DNA of 64,000 nt from Terrisporobacter petrolearius. GTDB taxonomy: Bacteria; Bacillota; Clostridia; Peptostreptococcales; Peptostreptococcaceae. Positions 27,039 through 36,209 of the stretch are shown here, in pieces (position 1 is the first letter of the stretch; every line of letters starts with the position of its first letter). The stretch lies in NCBI RefSeq assembly GCF_032598785.1, contig NZ_CP102984.1. The stretch is one strand, 5' to 3'. Made by a program: the position numbers and the translations under genes. A model generated the notes under the pieces. It was not told the DNA's origin, searched no databases, and was given only the letters and a program-made list of their open reading frames with translations.

Positions 27039-27824
27039 CTACAATAATAATTTTCCTTGAACTTTTATTTTTCCTTTTTTTGTTAAACCACCAATATTAT
27101 TTATTTGTGATCTCCCTTTTCCCCTGACAGAGATTAAAGACTCTGATTTTATTTCTTTTGAACAAGATGTGATCTTTTCATAATTTACCTGAACTTTTTC
27201 ATTACTTATTAACTTAGCACTTTCTTGCCTTGATATATTATATAAACCACTTATTATACAATCTATTCTACTAGAAGAAACCGTAAAGTTGATTTCTTTA
27301 TAATTAGGTGGATTGTAAACAACCTCTTTCCTAGAAATTTCTTTCAATTTCACATTATTCCTAGCAACCTTTTCTAAGTTCATTAAAATAAAATCACATA
27401 TATCAAATGTAACTATTACCTGACAAAAGTTCTCATGTATAATTATATCTCCAATTTTTTCTCTCTTTATACCTAGACTTAACAAAGAACCCAGATAATC
27501 TTTATGACTGATTGATTTAAACTTGAAATTTCCTTCAATTTGTATAAATCGCAAGGTTTCATTTATATCTTCATAATCCATATAAAACGGATAAATAAAT
27601 ACTATTTTTCGTTCACTTTCATCATATCCACCATCAACTGTGTATTTTAGGTCATCATTGACATTTAAAATAGCTTTAGCACTTTCCACTTCAAATGGAT
27701 TTAGAAAATCACTAAATCTTACATCATAATTTTTTAAACAGCCATTCGCTTTATCAATTATCCTAAACATCTTATTTTTTAAGTCTATATCTTTAATATG
27801 AGCTGTTAATTTTAACTTGTCCAT
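27039..27824 (-). CDS. ylmH: YlmH, S4-domain RNA-binding protein
   Basis: A 261-residue protein with a C-terminal S4 domain (SSRIDCIISGLYNISRQ, near 180-196, then KVQVNYEKI). YlmH is found beside division genes in Gram-positives and its Bacillus homologue has been linked to ribosome-associated quality control, which gives a thematic tie to RqcH in this window. No strong ribosome site is seen upstream, so coupling to ylmG is likely (13-base gap). Confidence 0.9.
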   Translation of the reverse strand: MDKLKLTAHIKDIDLKNKMFRIIDKANGCLKNYDVRFSDFLNPFEVESAKAILNVNDDLKYTVDGGYDESERKIVFIYPFYMDYEDINETLRFIQIEGNFKFKSISHKDYLGSLLSLGIKREKIGDIIIHENFCQVIVTFDICDFILMNLEKVARNNVKLKEISRKEVVYNPPNYKEINFTVSSSRIDCIISGLYNISRQESAKLISNEKVQVNYEKITSCSKEIKSESLISVRGKGRSQINNIGGLTKKGKIKVQGKLLL

Positions 27825-27837
27825 TTTATTATCTATT

Positions 27838-28098
27838 CTACCAAACCAAACTATATATTAGATTTTTAACCATTGATATTACAAAGAAAGCTATGATTGG
27901 GGAAAAATCAATTGGAATATCTATGTATCTAAATAAAACTTCTCTAATAGGACCTACTAAAGGCTCAGTAAACATACTTAATATTTCATATGCTTTTGAA
28001 TATCTAGCTCCTGGAAACCAAGACATTAAACATTGTATTATAATAAGCCAAGTTAGTATGTTTAAAAGCTTAATAAGCAATACGGCTATCATTTGCAT
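27838..28098 (-). CDS. ylmG: YggT family membrane protein
   Basis: An 86-residue protein with two membrane segments (about 4-24 and 64-84) and the family motif RYSKAYEILSMFTEPLVGPIR between them. YggT/YlmG proteins lie in division clusters; function is not settled. AAAGGAG precedes the ATG. It sits between sepF and ylmH as in Bacillus and Streptococcus. Confidence 0.92.
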   Translation of the reverse strand: MQMIAVLLIKLLNILTWLIIIQCLMSWFPGARYSKAYEILSMFTEPLVGPIREVLFRYIDIPIDFSPIIAFFVISMVKNLIYSLVW

Positions 28099-28117
28099 GG
28101 TTTTTCTCCTTTATGTA

Positions 28118-28588
28118 TTATTTTTGCCACGGAAAAAATGCTTTACTTTCTAATTCTTTTTTTATATTTGCATCTATATCCACGTTGTTTGGTGCTAATA
28201 TAAATATTGACTTAGAAACCTTTTGCATACTTCCATCCAATATATAAACTGCCCCACTTATAAAATAGTATATAGATTTTTTAAGTTCTGGCTCTTCTTC
28301 TACACTTTCTAAGTTAACAATTACCGCTCTTCTTTGTCTTAGATGATCAGCAATTATCGTTACATCGTCATATTTTTTAGGTTCGGCAATAACCACTTTC
28401 ATTTGACTATTAGTATGTATATTAACTACTTTGCTGCTTCTTGTTACATGAGAGTTAGCAGCTTCTAATTTAGGTTCTTCTTGATCTTGTTCTTCTTGAA
28501 TACCATCGTATCCTTCATCGTCTCCATCGTATTCTTCTTCATCAATTGACATCCAATCTTTAAACTTCTTTATAAATCCTTCACTCAT
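28118..28588 (-). CDS. sepF: Cell division protein SepF
   Basis: A 156-residue protein with an N-terminal amphipathic helix (MSEGFIKKFKDWMS), an acidic linker (about 16-45) and the SepF domain (about 68-150, VVIAEPKKYDDVTIIADHLRQRRAVIVNL). SepF tethers FtsZ to the membrane and aligns filaments. No ftsA is present between divIB and ftsZ here, so SepF may be the main anchor; this is inference. GGGAGG precedes the ATG. Confidence 0.95.
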   Translation of the reverse strand: MSEGFIKKFKDWMSIDEEEYDGDDEGYDGIQEEQDQEEPKLEAANSHVTRSSKVVNIHTNSQMKVVIAEPKKYDDVTIIADHLRQRRAVIVNLESVEEEPELKKSIYYFISGAVYILDGSMQKVSKSIFILAPNNVDIDANIKKELESKAFFPWQK

Positions 28589-28611
28589 TTTATATTCCTC
28601 CCTAATATTTT

Positions 28612-29307
28612 CTATTTATTATAATTTTTTTGACCAAATATTGAAGTTCCTACTCTTATAATTGTAGCTCCTTCTTCTATGGCTATTTTATAGTCATGGC
28701 TCATCCCCATAGACAAAGTATCCATTTCTACGTTTGGTAAATTTAAGTCATTAATTTTCAATGATAAATTCTTTAAACTTTTAAATACTTTTCTTATTTC
28801 TTCATCATCATCTATAAAAGGTGCCATTGTCATTAAACCTTTAGTATGTATATTTTTATAATTAGCCGATACATTCTTAACAAAATCTATTACAGATTCC
28901 TCTTCAAGTCCATGTTTGCTTTCTTCTTTTGATATGTTAACTTGAACCAAGCAATTAATATTTTTGTCTATTTTTTCAGCTCTTTTTTGAATTTCTTCAC
29001 ATAAAGCTATTCTGTCTAAGGAGTGAATCATATAAGCTTTATCAATTATATACTTTACTTTATTAGTTTGTAGAGTTCCTATTAAATGGTACCTAACCTT
29101 ATCACCAATAATTTCATATTTTCTAGCTAGTTCTTGCGGTTTATTTTCACCTATATCTGTAATTCCTGCATCTATAGCCTCTAAAACCTTATCTACATCC
29201 ACAGTTTTAGTAACCGCCATTAAATTCACGTCTTCTTGTCTATTACTTTCTTTTCTTATATTATCAATATTTCGTTTAATGGATATTATATTATCTTTAA
29301 TTGACAT
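28612..29307 (-). CDS. ylmE: YggS family pyridoxal phosphate homeostasis protein
   Basis: A 231-residue alanine-racemase-fold protein that binds PLP and buffers it. The lysine in LMAVTKTV binds the cofactor, and GEN, HLIGTLQTNK, MTMAPF and LSMGMSHDY motifs follow. The chosen ATG (MSIKDNII) has AAGGTGG upstream; the longer frame overlaps the preceding gene and lacks a ribosome site. Confidence 0.94.
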   Translation of the reverse strand: MSIKDNIISIKRNIDNIRKESNRQEDVNLMAVTKTVDVDKVLEAIDAGITDIGENKPQELARKYEIIGDKVRYHLIGTLQTNKVKYIIDKAYMIHSLDRIALCEEIQKRAEKIDKNINCLVQVNISKEESKHGLEEESVIDFVKNVSANYKNIHTKGLMTMAPFIDDDEEIRKVFKSLKNLSLKINDLNLPNVEMDTLSMGMSHDYKIAIEEGATIIRVGTSIFGQKNYNK

Positions 29308-29332
29308 AATTACCACCTTCTTATTAATTTTA

Positions 29333-30400
29333 CTAGTTAATCTTTGCAATTCTTTTATTAATAAAATTTGGCTTTAAAATGATTCTATCATGTAATTTAA
29401 CCGTATTCATTCCATTAGCTTCATTGCTTCTAAAGTCTATATAGATATAAATATCGTCTTCAAAAGAAATTCCTTTAATTTCTATAAATTCAGGCTTATT
29501 ATTTTCTTCATTTATTACATATACACCTTTTTTATTATCTTTTTTCACTAAAGATTTTTTTGGTATTCTTAAAGCTTCCATTTGTTTATATATTATATCA
29601 AATTCTTCCACTCTTGTATCATAAATTCCAATATTTTGTTGCGTAAATTTAACTATTACAATAGAATAATTATCCTTCTTACATATTTTATATATTTCAC
29701 CATTTATTTTATTATCCTTAATTTCAATTTTAACACTATCACCTTCATTAAACAACTTATTATCTTCTCTTACAAACGCCATATAACAATCATTATTATT
29801 CACTACTCTAGCTATAATATTACCTTGTTTTACTTTTTCACCGTCGGCTGAAGTTGGTATATAATTGTTACTTGCGTTATCTATATCTTCTTTAGTAATA
29901 TTAGACAAAGAATCGCTTCCATATTTATTTTCATTATTATCATATTTGTAAGATATAACCCCTGATTCACTTGCAGAACATTTAGTAGAATTAGATCTAA
30001 TTTTTTCTTCTAATATGTTCAGTTGTTCTATCTTTACAGATAATATCCCAACTTTTAATGAATTGTTTTCACTTTCCAAATCTTTTATTTCATCTTTTAA
30101 TTTTTTTAATTCTTCATTGATACCTTCATCTATATTATTATTATATACAGTAGCTATATTCTGAGATTTCTGAACTTTTTCATTACGATTTACCAACAAA
30201 GATAAAGTTCCATTAGTATCACTTTTTATTAAATATTCATCTCTTATTACAATCCCTTTTTCCTTTGTTTTCATAGTATAAAAATCATCTTTTAATACTA
30301 GTACAGATGTATTTAATCCTATTATTAAAGATATTCCTTTAAATATTAAATATATAAATACTCCCAGTATAAAAAGTCTAGAATATTTTATTTTTTTCAA
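29333..30400 (-). CDS. HlyD-like membrane fusion protein
   Basis: About 355 residues with one N-terminal membrane segment (about 10-30), a lipoyl-like barrel (residues about 45-80, DTNGTLSLLVNRNEKVQKSQ), a short coiled coil (about 85-115) and a C-terminal beta domain. This matches HlyD-family adaptors that lie before ylmE in Clostridia. No ABC or RND partner is adjacent, so an export role is unproven. GAGGTG lies 6 bases before TTG at 30400; GTG at 30409 sits inside that site, so TTG is preferred. Confidence 0.78.
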   Translation of the reverse strand: MKKIKYSRLFILGVFIYLIFKGISLIIGLNTSVLVLKDDFYTMKTKEKGIVIRDEYLIKSDTNGTLSLLVNRNEKVQKSQNIATVYNNNIDEGINEELKKLKDEIKDLESENNSLKVGILSVKIEQLNILEEKIRSNSTKCSASESGVISYKYDNNENKYGSDSLSNITKEDIDNASNNYIPTSADGEKVKQGNIIARVVNNNDCYMAFVREDNKLFNEGDSVKIEIKDNKINGEIYKICKKDNYSIVIVKFTQQNIGIYDTRVEEFDIIYKQMEALRIPKKSLVKKDNKKGVYVINEENNKPEFIEIKGISFEDDIYIYIDFRSNEANGMNTVKLHDRIILKPNFINKRIAKIN

Positions 30401-30866
30401 TGGATTCACCTCAGTATTTAAATAATATTCTTTTTTAAAAAGTAATTAATTTATAATTTCTTTAAATATTATTTAAATCCTTCTTAATATATAAATAGAT
30501 TTACTTTTTAATCTTTATCTTCTATGCAAATTTCTTCCTTTTTCTTTCAAAAACTAAATTTTGTTTCACAAATCATAACTATACTAGAAACAAAAACAAA
30601 TCCTATAGCAAGTTTTGTTGTAATTTGTTCATTACAAACTTATACACGTTTTTATTTAATGATGTTAACTTTATTCTTATTACATGCACAAAACGTAATG
30701 ATAACGCATTTATCTGACTTATCTTTTCTTACTATACTAATACAATAAGATCACTTTTAAACAATAATATTAAAATATATTTCAAGTAAAACGATATATT
30801 TTAATACATACTTTTTTTTCTTTGGATAAAAATAAAGTAATGAAGTGTTTATTAGGAGGAAATAAT
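30401..30866. other. Intergenic stretch between the HlyD-like and DUF1540 genes
   Basis: No convincing gene is seen; an open frame at 30524-30748 has no ribosome site and hydrophobic filler composition. A 12-base perfect inverted repeat ATTAAAATATAT (30769-30780 with 30794-30805) is followed five bases later by eight T, so it may stop plus-strand transcription just before the DUF1540 gene. Promoters for both divergent genes must lie here but were not resolved. Confidence 0.5.
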
Positions 30867-31175
30867 ATGTCTGAAAAAAAACTATATTGTAAAGCTACTA
30901 ACTGTGCTCATAATTACGATGAATATTGTCGTGCTGGTTACATAAATGTAAGAGGCAATTCTGCAGCAAAAACATCTGAAACTACTTGTTCAACATATTT
31001 TGCAGATAGTGTGGGGTATTTTACTAGCGCAATAGAAGTAGGTGGATATACAACACCAGAGAATATCATTTGTGAAGCTTATAGTTGCATTTACAATAAT
31101 AAAACACGTTGCAGTGCAGATAGCGTTATGATTAATTCTCATTTTTCATCATGCGAAACATTTAAATGTAAATAA
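30867..31175 (+). CDS. Cysteine-rich protein with two DUF1540 domains
   Basis: A 102-residue protein with two cysteine modules. The first is CKATNCAHNYDEYCRAGYI ending TTCSTYF; the second CEAYSCIYNNKTRCSAD ending SSCETFKC. Both follow the C-x4-C-x7-C DUF1540 pattern, likely metal binding. Function is unknown; DUF1540 proteins are common in spore-formers. The start at 30867 has TTAGGAGGA 7 bases upstream. It is one of the few plus-strand genes, facing serS. Confidence 0.85.
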   Translation: MSEKKLYCKATNCAHNYDEYCRAGYINVRGNSAAKTSETTCSTYFADSVGYFTSAIEVGGYTTPENIICEAYSCIYNNKTRCSADSVMINSHFSSCETFKCK

Positions 31176-31177
31176 TA

Positions 31178-31207
31178 AAAAAAGAGAGATCTTAATCTCT
31201 CTTTTTT
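31178..31207. terminator. Bidirectional terminator between DUF1540 gene and serS
   Basis: Stem 31178-31190 with 31195-31207 (AGAGAGAT/ATCTCTCT core), A/T runs both sides. Confidence 0.9.
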
Positions 31208-31222
31208 GTTATTTAAATAAAA

Positions 31223-32500
31223 TTATTTTATAACATCTACGCCCATATATGGTCTTAATACTTCTGGTACTACTACTGAACCATCAGCTTGCTGATAGTT
31301 TTCAAGTATAGCTGCAACAGTTCTACCTACAGCAAGACCTGAACCATTTAATGTATGACAGTATTCAGCTTTAGAGTTTTTATCTCTTTTAAATCTTATT
31401 CCTGCTCTTCTAGCTTGGAAATCTTCGAAGTTTGAACAAGAAGATATTTCTACATATCTGTTGTAAGAAGGCATCCATACTTCTAAATCATATTTAAATG
31501 CAGCTGTAAATCCTAAATCTCCTGTACATATTCTCACAACTCTATATGGCAATCCTAACATTTGTAACATCATTTCAGCATCATTTGTTAATTTTTCTAG
31601 TTCTTCATAAGATTCTTCTGGTTTTGTGAATTTAACTAATTCAACTTTATTGAATTGATGTTGTCTAACTAGCCCTCTAGTATCCCTACCTGCTGATCCA
31701 GCTTCTGATCTAAAGCAAGGAGTATATGCACAATATTTCACTGGCAATTCATCTGCACTTACTATTTCATCTCTATGTATGTTTGTTACAGGCACTTCTG
31801 CTGTTGGTATTAGAAAATAATCTAGTCCTTCTATTTTGAACATATCTTCTTCAAATTTTGGAAGTTGTCCTGTTCCTATAAAACTTGTTCTATTGGCCAT
31901 AAATGGTGGTAAAACTTCTGTATATCCATTTTTCTCTGTATGAGTATTTAGGAAGAAGTTTACTAATGATCTTTCAAGTCTAGCTCCTAAACCTTTATAT
32001 AAAGTAAACCTTGAACCTGTTATTTTTCCTGCAGTTTCGAAGTTTAATATTTCTAAGTCAGTTCCTACATCCCAATGAGCTTTAAAATCAAAGTCAAATT
32101 GTTTTGGTTCTCCCCATTTTCTAACTTCTACGTTATCATCATCAGTGTCCCCTTGAGGAACGTTTTCATTTGGAACATTTGGTATTCTAAGTAATCTATA
32201 TTGTAATTCATCTTGAACTTTTTTAACTTTTTCATCTAAAACCTTTATGTTTTCAGATAATTCTTTAAGCTTAACTTTTTCCGCTTCAGCTTCTTCTTTT
32301 TTTCCTTCTTTCATTAGTTGAGGTATTTTCTTTTGTTCAACGTTCATTTCGCTTTTTAACGTCTCAACTTCTTTTAATAATTCTCTTCTTTGATCATCTA
32401 GTTCAACAACAGCATCAAGGTCAAATTCTTTTTCTCCTCTTCTGTCCATTGCTTTTTTAATATCTTCTAGATTTTCTCTTATCCTTTTGATATCTAACAT
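31223..32500 (-). CDS. serS: Seryl-tRNA synthetase
   Basis: A 425-residue class II synthetase. The N-terminal long coiled-coil arm (about 30-105) clamps tRNA-Ser. Motif 2 (FRSEAGSAGRDTRGLVRQHQFNKVELV) and motif 3 (GSGLAVGRTVAAILENYQ) are intact. AGGAGG lies upstream. No T-box precedes it, only a clear SigA-type promoter, unlike ileS. Confidence 0.97.
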   Translation of the reverse strand: MLDIKRIRENLEDIKKAMDRRGEKEFDLDAVVELDDQRRELLKEVETLKSEMNVEQKKIPQLMKEGKKEEAEAEKVKLKELSENIKVLDEKVKKVQDELQYRLLRIPNVPNENVPQGDTDDDNVEVRKWGEPKQFDFDFKAHWDVGTDLEILNFETAGKITGSRFTLYKGLGARLERSLVNFFLNTHTEKNGYTEVLPPFMANRTSFIGTGQLPKFEEDMFKIEGLDYFLIPTAEVPVTNIHRDEIVSADELPVKYCAYTPCFRSEAGSAGRDTRGLVRQHQFNKVELVKFTKPEESYEELEKLTNDAEMMLQMLGLPYRVVRICTGDLGFTAAFKYDLEVWMPSYNRYVEISSCSNFEDFQARRAGIRFKRDKNSKAEYCHTLNGSGLAVGRTVAAILENYQQADGSVVVPEVLRPYMGVDVIK

Positions 32501-32592
32501 TTTCTTTCCTCCTACATTTTATGTACAAATTGAATTATGTATATTCCCTGAGAAATATAAAACATAAAGTATAATAAATCCATTTTAACTAT

Positions 32593-32621
32593 ATTTTAAG
32601 CATTATAAATTATATTGTCAA
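32593..32621 (-). promoter_or_regulatory. SigA-type promoter of serS
   Basis: TTGACA (32616-32621), 17-base spacer, TAAAAT (32593-32598) on the minus strand, about 90 bases before the serS start. Confidence 0.75.
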
Positions 32622-32747
32622 ATAATTTAACTTCTATATAATGAATTTCATATTTTTACTTTATTATATATAAGATTATAACCAATAATATTAATTATTT
32701 CACATATTATTCTAAAAAATAAAAAAAATTTGTATTAATATAAAAAA

Positions 32748-32773
32748 ATGGCTCTTTATAAACAAAGAACCAT
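32748..32773 (-). terminator. Terminator after the AGCS symporter gene
   Basis: Stem ATGGCTCTTT (32748-32757) with AAAGAACCAT (32764-32773); a wobble pair on the minus transcript, then seven T. Confidence 0.8.
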
Positions 32774-32822
32774 CTTTTTTTATTATTTATTTACATCTAT
32801 AATTAATAAAATTCAATTTCTA

Positions 32823-34307
32823 TTAGTCAACTTTTTGCTTGTTTTTATTTTCCCAGAAATCAGCATTTTTAATTCCTAGCGGTACTGGGTCAAAGGTAAT
32901 ATCTTCACTAGTTTTACCAGATTTCTTTTGACTTTCATAGTCTTTAAAACACTTCATAACTATATTAGATAATAGTAAAATAGCTACTATGTTTAGCCAT
33001 GCCATAAGTCCAACACCTATATCACCCATTGCCCATGCAAGATCTGATGTTTTTATAGCTCCATAATATGTCATACCAAGTAATACTAATTTTAAAGCAT
33101 GTGTAGCCATTACACTTCCTTTCCCAGTCAGTCTTTTAACTATATAGTTAACATTAACTTCTGCTATATAGTAATAAGCCATCAGAGTAGTAAACGCAAA
33201 GAAGAATAATGCTATAGCGACGAATGCTGCACCAAATCCAGGTATTAAAGTATTAACTGCACCTTGAGTATAAGCAGGCCCTATTTGTTTAACAGTATAT
33301 TCTGTTCCTGCATTGAATAAAATACTTCCATCAGCATTGAAAGTAGTATAGTTATCAGTCATTAATATCATAAATCCAGTAGCTGAACAAACAAATAATG
33401 TATCTACATAAACAGAAAAAGCTTGAACAAAACCTTGTTTCGCAGGGTGAGATACTTCAGCTGCTGAAGATGCTTGTGGTCCTGTACCTTGACCAGCTTC
33501 ATTTGAGTAAACTCCACGCTTAACACCCCAAGCTATAGTAGACCCAAGTATACCACCAAACGTAGCTTCTGCACCAAATGCTGATTTAAATATTAAACCT
33601 ATTACATGTGGTAAGTACCCAATATTTACTATTATTATTATTACAGACATTAATATATATGCTCCACCCATAAATGGAACTATAAATTCTGCAGCAGAAC
33701 CTATTCTCTTGATTCCACCAAATATAACTACTCCAACTAATATAACTAGTGCAATACCTGTTATTGTAACATTAACACCAAAAGCATTTTCTACAGCAGC
33801 AGCTATTGAGTTAGATTGTACTCCTGGAAGTAACATACCTATTGCTATAACTGTAACTATTGCAAATACCATACCATAAACTTTTGACCATCCTTTTTGA
33901 CCAAAACCTTTTTCTATATAGTAAGCTGGACCACCGCAGTATTGACCTTCATGATCTTCTTTATATAGCTGACCTAATGTAGATTCTGCAAATGCTGAGC
34001 CTGCCCCTAAGAATGCTATTACCCACATCCAAAATAATGCCCCTGGACCACCCCAAGCAATAGCAGTAGCAACACCTGCTATATTTCCTGTTCCTATACG
34101 TCCTGCTAGTGCAGTACAGAAACCTTGGAAAGATGAAATACCTTGTTCAGATTTTTCACCTGAGAATAATAAATGTACCATTTCTTTGATATTTCTAATT
34201 TGAGAGAATCTTGTTCTAAGAGAAAAATAAATACCTGCACCTAAGCATAAATATACTAGCCAATTACTCCATACTACATTATTAACCGCCGTAACTATGT
34301 CCTTCAT
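32823..34307 (-). CDS. Alanine/glycine:cation symporter (AGCS family)
   Basis: A 494-residue inner-membrane sodium-coupled importer of alanine or glycine. About eleven membrane helices; family signatures GIGTGNIAGVATAI-like (AGRIGTGNIAGVATAI near 67-82) and WGVKRGVYSNEAGQGTGPQASSAAEVSHPAKQG near 260-292 are present. TTAGGAGGGG precedes the ATG. Monocistronic between terminators. Substrate preference is not readable. Confidence 0.94.
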   Translation of the reverse strand: MKDIVTAVNNVVWSNWLVYLCLGAGIYFSLRTRFSQIRNIKEMVHLLFSGEKSEQGISSFQGFCTALAGRIGTGNIAGVATAIAWGGPGALFWMWVIAFLGAGSAFAESTLGQLYKEDHEGQYCGGPAYYIEKGFGQKGWSKVYGMVFAIVTVIAIGMLLPGVQSNSIAAAVENAFGVNVTITGIALVILVGVVIFGGIKRIGSAAEFIVPFMGGAYILMSVIIIIVNIGYLPHVIGLIFKSAFGAEATFGGILGSTIAWGVKRGVYSNEAGQGTGPQASSAAEVSHPAKQGFVQAFSVYVDTLFVCSATGFMILMTDNYTTFNADGSILFNAGTEYTVKQIGPAYTQGAVNTLIPGFGAAFVAIALFFFAFTTLMAYYYIAEVNVNYIVKRLTGKGSVMATHALKLVLLGMTYYGAIKTSDLAWAMGDIGVGLMAWLNIVAILLLSNIVMKCFKDYESQKKSGKTSEDITFDPVPLGIKNADFWENKNKQKVD

Positions 34308-34640
34308 AAAACCCCTCCTAATAATAAAATTTATACCTAAAAAATTAATATACCTGCGAGTAAAAGATATATTTATTTAATTATATTTTTGCCATACCGT
34401 TTTATAACTAAAAAGAATGCAAAAACACATACCTTTATACTCGTATTTAGATTAATTCTATGTTTGCTCCAAATTTCCTCTTTTTATTTTCAATTTTCTG
34501 AATTTTTTTTACAGTTTGATTATTCTGATTTAACTGCACATTCTAAATAGGAATAAATAATAAAAAAGAGCTAAATTTATCACATTTCAAATTTAGCTCT
34601 TTTTTATTATATAAATATTTAATTTTAGTATTAATTTTTT
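34308..34640. other. Intergenic stretch between the symporter gene and spoIVA
   Basis: Contains the spoIVA terminator (34562-34605). The remaining leader of the symporter gene is AT-rich with a separated CGAGTA/TACTCG pair; I recognise no riboswitch and no gene. Confidence 0.5.
34562..34605. terminator. Terminator after spoIVA
   Basis: Stem AAAAAAGAGCTAAATTT (34562-34578) with its exact inverse (34589-34605). Confidence 0.9.
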
Positions 34641-36113
34641 TTATAGCAAAATAGTTATTATATTACTACTACCTTCGTTAATAATTTTTTGTAATGTTTT
34701 TTGTATCTTACATCTTATCTCTTCTGGCATAGTATATAATTTACTTTGTAATTGTTCTTTTACTAGATCGTTTAATGATTTACCAAACATATTTGATTCC
34801 CAAATTTCAGCTGGGTTTTGTTCAAATTCTTCAAGTAGATATTTAATCATTTCTTCTCCTTGATTTTGATTTCCAACTATAGGAGAGACTTCTGTTGAAA
34901 TATCTGCTTTTATTATATGAAGGGATGGTGCATTAGCTTTTAATTTAATTCCGTATTGCTTTCCTTGTTTTGTAATTTCTGGTTCTTCTAAACTAAGTTC
35001 ATCAAGAGATGGTGCAACAACACCATATCCTAAAGTTTTTGCATCACATAAAGCACTTTCTATTTTGTCATACTCAACTTTAACCTTAGATAATTTTGTA
35101 ATTAAATTAAGTAATTGACAATTTCCTTCAATTTTAAATCCACTTTGTTCTTCTAATATTTCGTAGAATAATTCTTGTTTTGTGCATATATCAATATTTA
35201 TTACACCTTCTCCAAGGCTTACGTCATCAACTTCACAATCTTCTAAGAAAGGTAATTCATTAAATCCATGCACTACAGAGTCAATATCTCTTATTTTATC
35301 AATAGATTCTATTGATTGCTTTAAAGTATTAATTATATTAGTCTTTATCCAGTGATTATTAGGTAATCCTTCTACCCAATCAGGTAAGTTAATTCTTATT
35401 TCAGCTAATGGGAAATCATATAAAACAGTTTCCATAACTTCCTCTATATCTTTCTCATCCATTTGATCCACATCCATTGGTACTACAGGAACTGCATATT
35501 TTTCTTCCAAATCACGTCTTAAAAATCCTGTTTCTTCACTACCTGGATATTTAGTATTTAATACTATAGCAAATGGTTTCTTTAATACCTTTAATTCTTT
35601 TATAACTCTTTCTTCAGGAATTATATAGTTACTTCTATCAATTCCTGTAACAGAACCATCTGTTATTATTACAATTCCAATTGTAGAGTGATCTTTGATA
35701 ACCTTTTTTGTTCCTATTTCTGCAGCTTTTTCAAAAGTTATAGCTTCTTTTGACCATGGTGTAGATACTAGTCTTTGCTTTCCGTCTTCTTCATGACCTA
35801 AAGCTCCATCAACTATGTATCCTACGCAGTCTACCATTCTTACTTTTAAAGATACAGTGTCTTTAATTTTTATTTCAACTCCATCAGCTGGAACAAATTT
35901 AGGTTCAACTGTCATTATTGTTTTACCTGAACCACTTTGAGGTATCTCATCTTTAGTTCTTTCTCTTTTGAAGTCATTTTCTATGTTAGGTAACACAAGG
36001 GTTTCCATAAATCTTCTAATAAACGTTGATTTACCTGTTCTAACAGGTCCAACAACACCTATATATATGTCGCCTTGAGTTCTTTTAGCAATGTCTTCAT
36101 ATATATTGTTCAT
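34641..36113 (-). CDS. spoIVA: Stage IV sporulation protein A, spore coat morphogenetic ATPase
   Basis: A 490-residue protein made in the mother cell under SigE in known species. It polymerises with ATP on the forespore surface and is the base for coat assembly. GVVGPVRTGKSTFI near 20-33 is the Walker A; DCVGYIVDGALGH and the NTKYP segment belong to its TRAFAC-like ATPase domain; the C-terminal membrane-binding helices end the protein. The start MNNIYEDIA has GGAGGG 7 bases upstream. That ribosome site lies inside a long leader hairpin (36117-36167). Confidence 0.97.
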   Translation of the reverse strand: MNNIYEDIAKRTQGDIYIGVVGPVRTGKSTFIRRFMETLVLPNIENDFKRERTKDEIPQSGSGKTIMTVEPKFVPADGVEIKIKDTVSLKVRMVDCVGYIVDGALGHEEDGKQRLVSTPWSKEAITFEKAAEIGTKKVIKDHSTIGIVIITDGSVTGIDRSNYIIPEERVIKELKVLKKPFAIVLNTKYPGSEETGFLRRDLEEKYAVPVVPMDVDQMDEKDIEEVMETVLYDFPLAEIRINLPDWVEGLPNNHWIKTNIINTLKQSIESIDKIRDIDSVVHGFNELPFLEDCEVDDVSLGEGVINIDICTKQELFYEILEEQSGFKIEGNCQLLNLITKLSKVKVEYDKIESALCDAKTLGYGVVAPSLDELSLEEPEITKQGKQYGIKLKANAPSLHIIKADISTEVSPIVGNQNQGEEMIKYLLEEFEQNPAEIWESNMFGKSLNDLVKEQLQSKLYTMPEEIRCKIQKTLQKIINEGSSNIITILL

Positions 36114-36116
36114 AAT

Positions 36117-36167
36117 AATTCCCTCCTGCATATAATTTCTTAGTTAATTATATTTCAAGAGGGAATT
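36117..36167 (-). promoter_or_regulatory. Leader hairpin sequestering the spoIVA ribosome site
   Basis: Arms 36117-36137 and 36146-36167 pair over about 20 bases with one mismatch, one bulge and one G-U pair; loop 8 bases. On the spoIVA transcript the 3' arm contains AGGAGGG, so the ribosome site is buried. No T run follows on the minus strand, so it is not a terminator for gpsA. On the plus strand six T follow, so it could also stop antisense transcription. Confidence 0.75.
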
Positions 36168-36209
36168 TTTTATTACATATATATTTATACCTTATTCAAT
36201 AAATATTTG

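Larger units (their letters stand above)
32501..32822. other. Intergenic stretch upstream of serS
   Basis: Holds the serS promoter (32593-32621), the terminator of the symporter gene (32748-32773) and otherwise AT-rich sequence in which I see no gene and no riboswitch. Confidence 0.6.

Noticed and set aside
30524..30748. Plus-strand open frame of 74 codons upstream of the DUF1540 gene
   Set aside because: No ribosome site, AT-driven composition, no recognisable domain; probably chance.
34308..34640. Glycine riboswitch before the alanine/glycine symporter
   Set aside because: The leader is AT-rich and lacks the conserved glycine aptamer cores.
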